From NCBI GenBank assembly GCA_019694435.1, contig JAIBBZ010000018.1, positions 43,852-107,851 on the forward strand: a stretch of 64,000 nucleotides of DNA, given 5' to 3'. The DNA comes from Pirellulales bacterium. Lineage in GTDB: Bacteria > Planctomycetota > Planctomycetia > Pirellulales > JAEUIK01. Under the pieces are notes generated by a model, which was not told where the DNA came from, made no database searches, and saw only the letters and a list, made by a program, of their open reading frames with translations. A program made the translations under genes and the position numbers. Shown one piece after another: positions 44,019 to 55,420 of the stretch; within the stretch, counting starts at the first letter, position 1; every line of letters starts with the position of its first letter.

Positions 44019-45560
44019 ATGCGTGCGACCAATTCTCAGGCGAATTCGCAGCCGCGCACGACTTGCAAATCAGCTCGCCCTGCCCGTAGCTCGCGGTCGA
44101 AAACGGCCGCTTCACGCCGCAAGCCGCGCACGGTCGCTCGTCGCAAGCCCGCCACGCGCGGCGCCGCCGCCCAGCGCACCGCGGCGCCGGTCAGCGCGCC
44201 GTCGATGAAGCGGGCGGTCGGAACGAGCGCGAACTCGCATGGCACCCTGGCCGCGCCCCCATGCGTGGCGAAGCCTCTCAATCTGGCGCCGCGGGTGGAA
44301 GAATTCCCCTTGCCCGAGGCCGAAGTGGCGTCGGCCGCCGATCATGCGGCCGTCCATCAATTCCTGATGGCCGTGTTTCAAGGCCCCTCGCGCGACGGCT
44401 TCTTCGCCCTGCTCGAGGACCCCTTCTACGAACCGAACGAGCGGGTGCTGTTGAAAATCGGCAGCCAAATCCTGGGCCATGCGCAGACCGCGAAGCGCAC
44501 GATGCGTTTCGGCGGCACCGACTTGCCGGTCGCCACGCTGCATTGGTTGGGCACCCTGCCCGAGTACCGCCTCCGCGGCGTGGCGCAGCGTCTGCTGGCC
44601 GCCGCCGAGCGTGAAATGAAGGCCGATCAGTCGCTTGCCGCGTTCCTGGTCACGCGCGTGCCCCAGGTCTTTCGCCGCCAGGGTTGGGCCGTTTGCGGCG
44701 CGGTGAGCTGCTCGCAGGCCAACACCCGCGATCTGTTGGCTCAGCTCTCGGCGCTCGGCCGCGGCGGCACCGAGTGGAAGCTGAATATCCGCCCCTGGCG
44801 CCATGTCGAGATGCCGGCGCTGATGCGGATTTACGCGCAAAACACCGACCGCGCGCACGGTCCTTTGGAGCGGACTGAGGCCTATTGGCGGTGGTTGATT
44901 AGCCGCAAACACTTCGATCAGATCCACGTCGCCATCGACGGCCCCGACCGGCTGGAACTCGAAGAGGGTGATTCGCCGATCGTCGGCTACGTGGTGATGC
45001 GCCAGGACAAGATCGTGGAGCTGATGGCGGCGCCGCACCACCCCACCGCGGCGCTGGAATTGCTCGCCCGGGCCTGTGGCGAGGCGATCGAGCGCGACTA
45101 TCACGCCGTGACGTATCATGGGCCAGCCGATTCGCCGCTGCACGGATTGTTCCAGCAGGCGCGCGGCGGCATGTATGCCCAGCCGCAGCAGGTCGATTAC
45201 GTCATGGCCCGGTTGTTCGATCCTGTGGCGGTACTCGAAAAGCTGCCGGACGTGTTCCAGGCGCGGCTGGCGGCGTCGGGCGAACGCAGCCTGGAACTCG
45301 GACTGCAAATCGACGGCGCTCGCATGCAGCTGGTCGTTTCGCGGCGCGGCACCAGCGTGGTCGCCGGCCGGCTGGGGCGCAGTTATTTGAGTTGTTCGAT
45401 GCGCGAATTCACCCGGCTGGTGTTCGGTCAGCTCGACGTGCACGAGGCCGTGGCCCAGCAGCGGATCGAAACTTCGACCCGCGTGGCGGCCGACGTGGCC
45501 GCGGCGCTGTTTCCCCGGCTGCCGCTGTGGCGCTCGCCGTTGGACGACTTGGCCTGCTGA
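44019..45560 (+). CDS. Eis-like GNAT N-acetyltransferase with basic N-terminal tail
   Basis: 513 residues. The first ~85 residues are Arg/Lys/Ala/Ser-rich and probably disordered. From about residue 105 a GNAT domain follows with the acetyl-CoA-binding segment LPEYRLRGVAQRLLAAAEREM (R-x-x-G-x-A-type). A second GNAT-like half (about 250-400) and a C-terminal SCP2-like part resemble the three-part Eis architecture. Substrate is unknown; Eis-type enzymes acetylate amines including aminoglycosides and protein lysines. AAAGGA lies 7 nt before the ATG. The basic tail would suit binding to nucleic acid or membrane. Confidence 0.75.
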   Translation: MRATNSQANSQPRTTCKSARPARSSRSKTAASRRKPRTVARRKPATRGAAAQRTAAPVSAPSMKRAVGTSANSHGTLAAPPCVAKPLNLAPRVEEFPLPEAEVASAADHAAVHQFLMAVFQGPSRDGFFALLEDPFYEPNERVLLKIGSQILGHAQTAKRTMRFGGTDLPVATLHWLGTLPEYRLRGVAQRLLAAAEREMKADQSLAAFLVTRVPQVFRRQGWAVCGAVSCSQANTRDLLAQLSALGRGGTEWKLNIRPWRHVEMPALMRIYAQNTDRAHGPLERTEAYWRWLISRKHFDQIHVAIDGPDRLELEEGDSPIVGYVVMRQDKIVELMAAPHHPTAALELLARACGEAIERDYHAVTYHGPADSPLHGLFQQARGGMYAQPQQVDYVMARLFDPVAVLEKLPDVFQARLAASGERSLELGLQIDGARMQLVVSRRGTSVVAGRLGRSYLSCSMREFTRLVFGQLDVHEAVAQQRIETSTRVAADVAAALFPRLPLWRSPLDDLAC

Positions 45561-45609
45561 TTAGCCAGGCGGGCCGTGCATCTTGGCCCCCCATTAACGC
45601 CAGCGAGCC

Positions 45610-47667
<2,058 letters not shown>

Positions 47668-47816
47668 GCGCGCAAGATCCTTCCCGGAAATTCGTTAGGG
47701 CCGTCGCACGGGCGGCGGCCAGGGGGGCTCGCAGGCCCTGTTTTCGCTGTGGGTGCGATGAGTTTACGGGCCGCCGGCGAGAGGCGTCAACGCGCCGCGC
47801 GCGGCCCTCACAGCCC

Positions 47817-47847
47817 GTTGAAATATGCCTTCGTGGCCTATTTCAAC
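47817..47847. terminator. Hairpin with 9-bp outer stem
   Basis: GTTGAAATA … TATTTCAAC is a perfect 9-bp outer stem; after one mismatch the inner GCC/GGC pairs close on loop TTCGT. It is preceded by CAGCCC, the same core seen in the hairpin at 47934. It lies between tkt and the sigma operon and may be a terminator or a dispersed palindrome. Confidence 0.5.
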
Positions 47848-47933
47848 CTCGCCAAGTGCTGAGCGAAGCTCCGCACGGCTCGCAAAATCGCGACTTACGT
47901 CGCCATTCTTGAGACCGCATCCATGCGGTCACG

Positions 47934-47961
47934 CAGCCCGCTGATAAGAATCAACGGGCTG
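47934..47961 (-). terminator. Terminator-like hairpin downstream of the sigma-factor operon
   Basis: CAGCCCGCTGA, loop TAAGAA, TCAACGGGCTG forms an 11-bp stem with one mismatch. It begins 23 bp past the stop of the leftward small regulator gene. No T-tract, so factor-independent termination is uncertain. Confidence 0.55.
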
Positions 47962-47983
47962 CTAAGCGGCCGTCGGGGCGAAC

Positions 47984-48391
47984 CTAGCGTCGCCCGAGAA
48001 GCCCGGCGCTCGATTGGAAGTATTTGCGCCGGCGGACGGCCGATTGGGCGACATTGCTCTTCTGGTTGTTCAAATCGGCCAGGTTGGCCTGGCACCAGCG
48101 GCAGCCGACCGTTTGCAGATGAAACTCGACGTACTCGCCGGCCGTCGGATCGATGGCGCCGAGCAAGAAGCTGCCTAATTGCTCGCGCGACGGGCAACTG
48201 GCCCGGTGCCGGCGCCAGATTTCGCCCAAGGTATGCACGCCCGCGTCTCGCCGGCTGTGAATGGCAGTGAGCTGCTTGAGCAGGGCCGGGTCCTGACGCA
48301 GGGCGCCTTCGATGAGCGCGATCTCATCGATCGGCAGCGCCTCTTCGAGAAAAGCCTCCAACTGCGAGCTACTGAAACTGGGTTTTGCCAT
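47984..48391 (-). CDS. Small protein paired with ECF sigma factor (possible anti-sigma)
   Basis: 135 residues: a helical N-terminus (FSSSQLEAFLEEALPIDEIA), then LLKQLTAIHSRRDAGVHTLG, and a C-terminal segment with H and two Cys (VEFHLQTVGCRWCQANLAD), which could bind zinc like the HxxxCxxC of zinc-type anti-sigma factors. No transmembrane helix. It starts 19 bp after the sigma gene and is probably its cytoplasmic regulator. I do not recognise a named family. Confidence 0.68.
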   Translation of the reverse strand: MAKPSFSSSQLEAFLEEALPIDEIALIEGALRQDPALLKQLTAIHSRRDAGVHTLGEIWRRHRASCPSREQLGSFLLGAIDPTAGEYVEFHLQTVGCRWCQANLADLNNQKSNVAQSAVRRRKYFQSSAGLLGRR

Positions 48392-48410
48392 CGCCGTGTC
48401 GCCCCCCAAG

Positions 48411-49058
48411 CTATTCGGTTGCCTCGGCCAGTTCGGGAAACACGTCGACCGAGAGTCCCTGCGAGCGCACGGCCGATTTGAGCTTGGCCAGAAAGTCGAA
48501 CTTGTGATTCGCCACGGTCTGCTCAGAAATGGCCAAGGCCGTAGCGACATCCTTGTTGGCCCAGCCGCGGACGAACAGCAGCTCGACGCACTTGATCTTT
48601 TCCCAGTCGCCGCGGCCGCGCCAGCGCTCGAGATGCTGCACCAGCGCCGCCGCGAGCGCCTGTTCCTCCAAGTGCTTGCGTTCGCTGCTGCGGGCAATGC
48701 TGCTGGCTCGCGGGTCGCGGCCGGGCAGGTCCCAGCCGCTGGTCGAGGTGCCGACGGCGGCCAACGGGATGGTCGGGCGGCGGCCTTCGCGACGCAAGGC
48801 ATCGGTCAGTTTGTGAGCCGCGATCGAGAACAGGTAGCTTTCCAGCGGCTTGTCCGGGTCGAAATTGGGCAAGCTGGTAAGGAAGCCGACGAACGTTTCT
48901 TGGACGACGTCTTCGGCGGCTGCCCGATTGCGCAGCCGGCTTTCGACGAAGGCCAGTAACCGGCCCTCGAATCGACCGATCAACTCTTCCCAAGCGGCGG
49001 CGTCGCCCCGGCGAATCCGGTCAATCAACAGCGTGTCAAACTGGTTGGCCGAACTCAT
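48411..49058 (-). CDS. ECF-type RNA polymerase sigma factor
   Basis: 215 residues. Region 2 is AAAEDVVQETFVGFLTSLPN with FDPDKPLESYLFSIAAHKLT, and region 4 contains KIKCVELLFVRGWANKDVAT with an HTH (ALAISEQTVANHKFDFLAKL). A longer than usual linker separates them. It is placed between a membrane protein gene upstream and its small partner downstream, all leftward. Confidence 0.88.
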   Translation of the reverse strand: MSSANQFDTLLIDRIRRGDAAAWEELIGRFEGRLLAFVESRLRNRAAAEDVVQETFVGFLTSLPNFDPDKPLESYLFSIAAHKLTDALRREGRRPTIPLAAVGTSTSGWDLPGRDPRASSIARSSERKHLEEQALAAALVQHLERWRGRGDWEKIKCVELLFVRGWANKDVATALAISEQTVANHKFDFLAKLKSAVRSQGLSVDVFPELAEATE

Positions 49059-49109
49059 GGCGCTAGTTTACCAGTCGGGGCCCGATACCGCTGCTCGCGG
49101 ACGGCAGGC

Positions 49110-50564
49110 TCAGAGCACGCCAATTCTGTCGAGCCAGAGCGCGGCCAATCCGCCGATGGCCGCCAGTGCGGCTCCGGCGGCCACTTTCAAGCGACCGCGA
49201 TAGTAGCCGCGCGTGGCGGTGTCGACGCGCAGATAGCCGAACACGGTGCCGATCGTCGCCAGCACCAGCCCGATGCCGACGCTGCCGTACAGGAGACGCT
49301 CTTGTACGAGGTGTTGCCGCAGGCGTTCGCGCAGCTTGTCGCGCAGCGGGCGATCGATCACTAACTGCTGGTGCAACTGGTACATCGTGCCGAACTCGGG
49401 GTGCTCGATCGATTCGACAACCGGAGGTCCCGCTTGCCAGGTCTTGATCTCGGCCAGCGGCGGCAGGACCCGTAGGGACTTTGGTCCGAGCAATTCGTCG
49501 AGGTAGTGGGCCACGCCCTTGGTCATTTGCAGGTTCAGCTCGCGCTGGCATTCCTCCTGGGTCACATAGGGGCCGGCATGCACGATCAGGTGATACTGAC
49601 CCTGATCGGCATGCGAAAGCTGCTTAACCCAGGCAGGCAGGCCGTCGGGGCCGACCGGCGTCGCGGCCGCAGCCTTGTCGGGCGCCGTCGGGGCCACGGA
49701 AGGCGCGACGGTCGGAGCCTGCGCCACGGCAGGCGCCGGCGGCTCAGCGGGAGCCTGGGGCGCGGCAGAAGTCGGCGCGACCGCAGGGGCCGGCGGCTCA
49801 GCAGGCGGTAGCGGTGCCTCGCGGTGTTCGACGAGCAGGTTGGACGCAATGTCGCGATTGCGCTCGGCCGGAATGCGCAAGCTGACCTTCTGCTCGTCGG
49901 TGTAGATATGCACCGTGAATTCCGGCGCCCAGTCCGGAAAGTGGGTCCGCATCGCCTGGGTGGCTCGGGCCAGGATGTCGTGCAGCGCCGGCGAGTTGGC
50001 GGTCACTTCGACCACCACGTCGCGCGGGCTGCCTTTGCGCGCCGGACGGCGCGACAGGTTGGCCACGTCGCGCAGGGCAATCGGCTCGGCGTCGGAGTCG
50101 CGGTGGACGACGGTCTCTTGCAGGTTGGCCATCGAAACGGTGTTGGCATCGGGCGGTTCGGCCGCGAGTCCAAACAACAGCGACTTGATCGTCAACGCTA
50201 ATTCGTCCTCGCTGACTTGCTGCATGGCCGGCGTCGGTCGCAAGTCGACGCGCAACAGGTCGTCATTCGAATGCAAGTACGCCTCGCGACGGGCATCGAT
50301 CCGCCGGTTCGTAGCTTCGTGCCACGCCCGATCCCGTTCGATCAGCGCAGTCTTGACGCGCTCGCGCCAGGTGACCACGTGCTCGCGGAACGGGTGGCCC
50401 GGATGCAGCAACATCCAGGCCACGGCCCCGGTAATCAGCCAAGGCAGCACGCCCCAACGCTTCTTGCCACAGACGATTCGGGTCCCAATCTTCGCGAGCA
50501 GCAGCGTGCCCACGAGGACAATCACGATGTCCCAGAACGTAAGCATTGAATCGATGGATTGCAT
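49110..50564 (-). CDS. Membrane protein of unknown function in the kinase cluster
   Basis: 484 residues. Two N-terminal helices (WDIVIVLVGTLLLAKIGTRI; VLPWLITGAVAWMLL) and two near the C-terminus (LLYGSVGIGLVLATIGTVFG; VAAGAALAAIGGLAALWL) flank a large soluble region with a Pro/Ala low-complexity stretch (about residues 245-305). No recognised domain. The start codon abuts the stop codon of the kinase gene with no gap, so it is in the same transcript and may be part of the same signalling complex. An in-frame ATG six codons later is an alternative start. Confidence 0.72.
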   Translation of the reverse strand: MQSIDSMLTFWDIVIVLVGTLLLAKIGTRIVCGKKRWGVLPWLITGAVAWMLLHPGHPFREHVVTWRERVKTALIERDRAWHEATNRRIDARREAYLHSNDDLLRVDLRPTPAMQQVSEDELALTIKSLLFGLAAEPPDANTVSMANLQETVVHRDSDAEPIALRDVANLSRRPARKGSPRDVVVEVTANSPALHDILARATQAMRTHFPDWAPEFTVHIYTDEQKVSLRIPAERNRDIASNLLVEHREAPLPPAEPPAPAVAPTSAAPQAPAEPPAPAVAQAPTVAPSVAPTAPDKAAAATPVGPDGLPAWVKQLSHADQGQYHLIVHAGPYVTQEECQRELNLQMTKGVAHYLDELLGPKSLRVLPPLAEIKTWQAGPPVVESIEHPEFGTMYQLHQQLVIDRPLRDKLRERLRQHLVQERLLYGSVGIGLVLATIGTVFGYLRVDTATRGYYRGRLKVAAGAALAAIGGLAALWLDRIGVL

Positions 50565-52769
50565 TTATGCCGCCTTCGCGCTGGCACGACGATCGACCCA
50601 AGGACTCGACAATTGCACCGCGACGGAAATCGTGCCCGCGACGAGCATGCCCATCGGCTGTGGATACTGCCAGAAGTTGCTCAGCAGCGCGGCCCAGCCG
50701 ACGCAGACGGCCGTGGCCCACAGGCTCAAGCGTTGTTCGCGCAGGGGCTCGGCCTGCTTCCACCAGCGGAGTACGAGGAACAGGAAACCGAAGTAGGCCA
50801 GGTACATGGGCAACAGCAGTTGACCGTCGGGCCCGGCAAACACGCCGATACCACCGTTGGGCAACAGGTTGGGGCTGTCGCCGGCCGAGTAGCGAGGTTG
50901 GACCAGCAGGGCGGTGTCGACGCCGAATGCCGCAGCGCCGACAACCAGGCCCACAGCGAACAGCACCAGGCGCCGCATGATCGGTTCGCCCTCGGTGCCT
51001 TCCCAGAACTTCGCGGGGACCAGCAAGCCCCAGGCGCCGAGCGTGCTGATGATGGCCAACGAGGCCAGGTCTTCCACGCCGAAACGACTTGGTTGGAGGA
51101 TGAACACCAATCCCGCGGCCGCGGCGGCAGCCAGCGCCGAGAACAGCAGCGAACCCATCAGGTCGGCTACGCGATCGCGGGCTGGCTTGATCACCAGCGG
51201 TACGGCCGCCTGATCGTGTCCGGCGAACCGGGCGTGCCATTGCGTATGGGCGTCTCGGGCTGCGGATCGCTGGGCTTCATGCCAGGCCGCGTGCCGTTGC
51301 GCCCAACCGCCGGGCTGTGCCGTGGCGGTCGCATGCGGTGGTTGCGGCGGCTGGCCAGCCGTCATGGCCGGCGCGCCCGCAGGTGACACCGGGGGTATCG
51401 GCGGAGGCCCCGAACGGCCGCGCGACCAGCCCAACGGCGGGCCAAGCGTATAGCCGAATAGCTTTGCGCCCGGTGCCGTCAGCAACCAGAAGATCAGGTA
51501 GAGCACATAGAACGTGCCGAACACGATCATCAGGGCCAACAACGGGCCGGAGAGCGCCAAGACGCCGATCACGCCAAAGAACAAGATGATGAGCTTGGGC
51601 AGCAGGCCGAGTTGCGACTCGTTCCAAGCGTTCCAAACGCGGGTCGTCGCCTCGCGCGCCGAGGTCCAGATCGGCTCGCCTGGCAGAAACACGGCCCGTT
51701 GCGCGCCTGCCGGGCGCGCGGCAGCCGCTCCGCCCAGCGCCGCCCCGGCAGCCGCGGCGGCAAAGCCTTGGGGGGCTGCGCCCGGGTTTGCCCGGGCACT
51801 GCCGTTCCAGGCCACCGTGTGTGCCAGCGGATCGGAGGGCTGAGGCGTGCTCTCCAAGGTCGGCTGGATCTTGGGCATCCCGCTGGGTGGCGGCGGAAGC
51901 ATCGCCATGAACTCTGCGACGCTGTTGATGCGCTGCTGCGGATCTTTTTCCAAGGAACGAGCCACGAGCGTGCGGTAAGGCTCCGGCAGCGCGCTCAGAT
52001 CGGGCTGCGCCGTGAGATGCTTCATCAGCACCTCGCCCACGCTTTCGCCCTCGAACGGCACTCGGCCCGTGAGCAGCTCGTAGAGCATGATGCCCAGGGC
52101 ATAGATGTCGATTTCCTTGCCGTAGCGGCCGTTGGCCACCTCGGGCGCCATGTAATGGACGGTGCCGACGCTTTCGGTCTGTCCGCTACGGCGACTCGAA
52201 GAGATGAACTTCGAAAGTCCGTAGTCGCCGATCTTGACCAGGCCCTCGTCGTTGAAGATGTTGCCGGGCTTCAGATCGCGATGGACGATGCCGCGGTCGT
52301 GCAGATAGGCCACGCCCGCGCAGATGCCGTGCATCCAAGCGAGGACCTGGTCTTGCGGCAAGCCGTGCGGATGTCGGGCCACGACGTCTTCGAGCTGTTC
52401 GCCGGCGACGTATTCCATGACGACCCAGGTATCGTCGGCCTGGTCGTGTTTGACGTCGTAAAGCGCGACCAGATTCGGGTGCTTGAGATTCAAGCACTGC
52501 ATCACGCCGCGGAGCTCGATGTTCAGATTGCGGCGAATCAGCTTGATCGCGACTTCTTTGCCAGCGTCGCTGGTGGCGTAGTAGACCTCGCCAAAGCCGC
52601 CGTGGCCGATGCCACGTTTGACCGTGTAGCCCTCGAGCGGCCGCGAACCGCTCGGATAGGCAAAGCGATTTGCGCCGCTGCGCGGTTCGCGGGGTGCCGT
52701 TTGCTCGGAGCCTGGCAGGTTCATCGGAGCATCACTGTCTTGAATTAGGGTAGCTGTGCTTTCTTGCAT
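50565..52769 (-). CDS. Ser/Thr protein kinase, membrane-anchored
   Basis: 734 residues. The kinase domain (about 45-305) has the glycine loop GIGHGGFGEVYY, VAIK with K76, HRDLKPGN with catalytic D165, and a DYG variant of DFG (GDYGLSK), then GTVHYMAPE. A Pro/Ala-rich linker follows and at least six hydrophobic helices in the C-terminal half, so it is an integral membrane kinase. The ATG at 52769 is preferred to one 22 codons upstream. FHA-domain proteins bind phosphothreonine, and the gene just upstream encodes one. Confidence 0.9.
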   Translation of the reverse strand: MQESTATLIQDSDAPMNLPGSEQTAPREPRSGANRFAYPSGSRPLEGYTVKRGIGHGGFGEVYYATSDAGKEVAIKLIRRNLNIELRGVMQCLNLKHPNLVALYDVKHDQADDTWVVMEYVAGEQLEDVVARHPHGLPQDQVLAWMHGICAGVAYLHDRGIVHRDLKPGNIFNDEGLVKIGDYGLSKFISSSRRSGQTESVGTVHYMAPEVANGRYGKEIDIYALGIMLYELLTGRVPFEGESVGEVLMKHLTAQPDLSALPEPYRTLVARSLEKDPQQRINSVAEFMAMLPPPPSGMPKIQPTLESTPQPSDPLAHTVAWNGSARANPGAAPQGFAAAAAGAALGGAAAARPAGAQRAVFLPGEPIWTSAREATTRVWNAWNESQLGLLPKLIILFFGVIGVLALSGPLLALMIVFGTFYVLYLIFWLLTAPGAKLFGYTLGPPLGWSRGRSGPPPIPPVSPAGAPAMTAGQPPQPPHATATAQPGGWAQRHAAWHEAQRSAARDAHTQWHARFAGHDQAAVPLVIKPARDRVADLMGSLLFSALAAAAAAGLVFILQPSRFGVEDLASLAIISTLGAWGLLVPAKFWEGTEGEPIMRRLVLFAVGLVVGAAAFGVDTALLVQPRYSAGDSPNLLPNGGIGVFAGPDGQLLLPMYLAYFGFLFLVLRWWKQAEPLREQRLSLWATAVCVGWAALLSNFWQYPQPMGMLVAGTISVAVQLSSPWVDRRASAKAA

Positions 52770-52831
52770 CTGTCCAGCGCCTCGGGCCCCCGTATGGCTG
52801 TGAGCGCAGCTGCGTTCGAGCGTGCGGGGCC

Positions 52832-54223
52832 TCAAATGGACTCCAGCGACAGCGAAAACGCCTCTCCCGTGATCCTCGATCCCGGCCTGACCGTGCCGCG
52901 ACCTTCGTACCGTACGCCGTCAATCTCCAACCCCGCCGGTGCACGGCACCCCAGTTCCTCGCCTCGTCCGAACAACACCACCTCGTGGGGCCATTGAGGA
53001 CAAACGACGTGGCTGTCGCGTCCCGGCCCTAATACGCACGAATCCGACATCAAGATCACCCCGTCAACCGGCGGCTGGGTGCGATGGCGGCTCGCGAATT
53101 CCAAGCGTGCGGTCTGGCTCAGCGCGTGTGGCCGGCGAAACCGCATTTGAACAGTTTCCCCCAGCGTCAGCAGCGCGCCGTCGTGCAGCGGCGTGGGCTG
53201 GGTGACGGGCTGGCTGTCGATCTTCACCGCCCGCAGCGGGTGGAGCACATAGCCTTCGCCGATGCGTTCGACGATGGCGTGCTGCCGGGACAAATCGCCC
53301 AGGATGCCGACGTCGACGCCGGCATCGCGATCGGGCTGCCCGATGACGATCCGATCGCCCTGGCACACCAGGTATCCGCCCACGGCGTCGATCCACAGCA
53401 CGAACCGCGGTCCGGGCACGTGGCCTTGCGGAGCGAGGTTCTTGGGGTCGGCCAGGTCGTGGGGCGAAAGTTGCATGGCGCGTCGCGGTGCGAACCGTGC
53501 CTGGGGGACTTGAGTAGCTGCCAACTGCGTGCCGACCGCTGCCCACGCTCGCCGGCGGGCGTCGCGCGCGGCTTCGTGCGCGGGCGAGACCTCGAGCAGC
53601 GCGTCGGCCGCGGCCAAGACTGCCTGCCAATCGGACGCGGCCAGCGCCTGGTGCAGCGTCTGCTCCTGGCCACGGGCCTGCTCGCAACTGGCGGCCAATT
53701 GTTCGCGGCGCTGGGCCAGGGGCTTGATTTCGGGACACAGGGTCGCGGCCGACTGCTGCTCTTCGACCGCTTCCGCCAGTCTACCCGAGCGGGCCAGCCG
53801 TTGGGCGGCAGCGGCATGTTGCGTGGCTTGCAGCAGTTTGCGCAAATCGGCGTTGGCGGGCTCGCGGCGTGCCAGTTCGTCGAGCCGCGCCTGGGCCGCC
53901 GCATAATCGCCAGCCGCCAGAAAGTCGCGCACTTCTTGCATTCCCTTGTCCAACAACTCGCGTCGCAGTCCCGCAACGACTTGCCACTGGGCGCCCCATT
54001 GCGAGGCGGTCTGGGCATCGCGCCATCCGGCCGCCGTTTCGCCCCGCTGGAGGCGGGCGTTGCCCCGGTCGATCAATCCTTGGGCCACCTTGGCGAGCAG
54101 CTTCTTGGCCGGCAGGTACCCGCGCAGCTCGCCGTCGTTCAGCAGTTGCCCGGCCTCGTCGAGCCGGCCCTGCTTGAGGGCTTCTTCCGCTTCGCGGTAC
54201 TTGAGTCGCCAGGCCTCGAACAT
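52832..54223 (-). CDS. TPR-like/FHA-domain protein
   Basis: 463 residues. The N-terminal ~240 residues are helical repeats resembling TPR (EAEEALKQGRLDEAGQLLND, AQARLDELARREPANADLRK). Residues about 275-360 hold an FHA domain: GDRIVIGQPDRDAGVDVGIL, LSRQHAIVERIGEGYVLHPL, where S and H in SRQH fit the phosphothreonine-binding site. The last ~90 residues have a second, weaker FHA-like pattern (CVLGPGRDSHVVCPQWPHEV). It likely reads phosphorylation by the adjacent kinase. Confidence 0.83.
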   Translation of the reverse strand: MFEAWRLKYREAEEALKQGRLDEAGQLLNDGELRGYLPAKKLLAKVAQGLIDRGNARLQRGETAAGWRDAQTASQWGAQWQVVAGLRRELLDKGMQEVRDFLAAGDYAAAQARLDELARREPANADLRKLLQATQHAAAAQRLARSGRLAEAVEEQQSAATLCPEIKPLAQRREQLAASCEQARGQEQTLHQALAASDWQAVLAAADALLEVSPAHEAARDARRRAWAAVGTQLAATQVPQARFAPRRAMQLSPHDLADPKNLAPQGHVPGPRFVLWIDAVGGYLVCQGDRIVIGQPDRDAGVDVGILGDLSRQHAIVERIGEGYVLHPLRAVKIDSQPVTQPTPLHDGALLTLGETVQMRFRRPHALSQTARLEFASRHRTQPPVDGVILMSDSCVLGPGRDSHVVCPQWPHEVVLFGRGEELGCRAPAGLEIDGVRYEGRGTVRPGSRITGEAFSLSLESI

Positions 54224-54269
54224 GCCTTACACCCATCGATGGCAATGCTTGATGCTTAAGGCGCATCGC

Positions 54270-54310
54270 CAGGGTCGCGGCCTCGCTGTGCGGCGAGACG
54301 CGCGACCCTG
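54270..54310 (-). terminator. Long hairpin between the coiled-coil and FHA genes
   Basis: CAGGGTCGCG (54270-54279) and CGCGACCCTG (54301-54310) form a perfect 10-bp stem, with an inner CTCGC/GCGAG pair. It lies about 50 bp after the coiled-coil gene's stop and before the FHA gene's start, so it may attenuate or terminate transcription between them. No T-tract. Confidence 0.5.
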
Positions 54311-54361
54311 GGCCCACACAAGGAAACTCACCGGCTGTCCTGCCCTCAGCCAGGGCTCAAG

Positions 54362-55162
54362 CTAGTTCGCCGGGTTCGCAGCCACGGCCGGCGCGCCCTG
54401 CGATTCGAAGTAGCTCGTCACCTGGTCGACGATGTCGCTCGGGGCGCTCTCTTCGACCGGAATCTCACTGCGATACTCGTCCTCGACGTGCATCACCTTT
54501 TCGTCGACCTCCAGCCGGGTCGCGATGTCCGAGACCAGTTGCTTCAGCCGGCTCAGGCGGCTGTCGTCGAAGTGGTAGCTGCACGTCGTCTGCGCGGCTT
54601 CCACCATCTTACGCCGGGCCTCGACGTTTTCGATTTCCACTTCGAGCTGACGCTTGGTGCTCAGCATGCCGTCCAGATTTTGCCGGGCCGCCAGCAGGCT
54701 CTGGCCCCGAGCATCGTGGATCTTGCGCAAGCTGGCCAAGGTGGCGTCCTTGGTCTTATACCGCTTGAATCGGTTGGCCAAATCGGCTTTCACCTGGTCG
54801 GCCGTGTAGCTGTGTCCGGCGTATTGGAACGTCGTTCCGCCGCCGGCCAGGTCGCCGCTGAGCCGTTTCAGCTGGGCCTGTTCGTCGTTCAGCTTGGTCT
54901 CGACCGACGCGATCTCGTTTTCCAGCCGCGACAGCTCGACTTCTTCCTTGGCGATCACATGCATGCAATGGCGGATGTCCGGTTGCAGCTCGTGGAGCAT
55001 CTTGCGAGCCCGTTCGATTTCGAATTCGACCGGCACGCTGCTGCGAACCGAATCCTTCACCCAACCCCCGGCCGTGCGGAAATAACTCCAGGCGTCACGG
55101 CCAAAGAACATCCCGGCCAGCGCAGCGGCCGCCACCGTCGAAAGCAGTACCTTCTTGATCAT
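54362..55162 (-). CDS. Membrane-anchored coiled-coil protein
   Basis: 266 residues. An N-terminal helix (VLLSTVAAAALAGMFFGRDA) anchors or exports a long helical body with heptad-like spacing (EEVELSRLENEIASVETKLN, MLSTKRQLEVEIENVEARRK), indicating coiled coils over about residues 75-220. No recognised enzyme domain. The ATG at 55162 starts at the hydrophobic helix. It is the first gene of the leftward signalling cluster. Confidence 0.78.
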   Translation of the reverse strand: MIKKVLLSTVAAAALAGMFFGRDAWSYFRTAGGWVKDSVRSSVPVEFEIERARKMLHELQPDIRHCMHVIAKEEVELSRLENEIASVETKLNDEQAQLKRLSGDLAGGGTTFQYAGHSYTADQVKADLANRFKRYKTKDATLASLRKIHDARGQSLLAARQNLDGMLSTKRQLEVEIENVEARRKMVEAAQTTCSYHFDDSRLSRLKQLVSDIATRLEVDEKVMHVEDEYRSEIPVEESAPSDIVDQVTSYFESQGAPAVAANPAN

Positions 55163-55420
55163 GGCTCTACACCCTTGTTTGCCAACGCACGCCGACGAAA
55201 AACATGTGGGTCGCAATGGTCCGGCACCGGCGGCTGATGCCGTCACTAGGAGTAAATCGCCGCTGGCGCGCAAATCTTGGAAAAATCGGACGACAATTGG
55301 GCTGTCCCCGGTCGGTCAGCAACGTCGTACGTGCTAACATGTGCTGTGGATAGGCTTTGCGCCGTAGGCTTCGGCACCGTTGTTGGCCCCGGTTTTTTCT
55401 CCGTCCGCGCAGAGGCCGCT

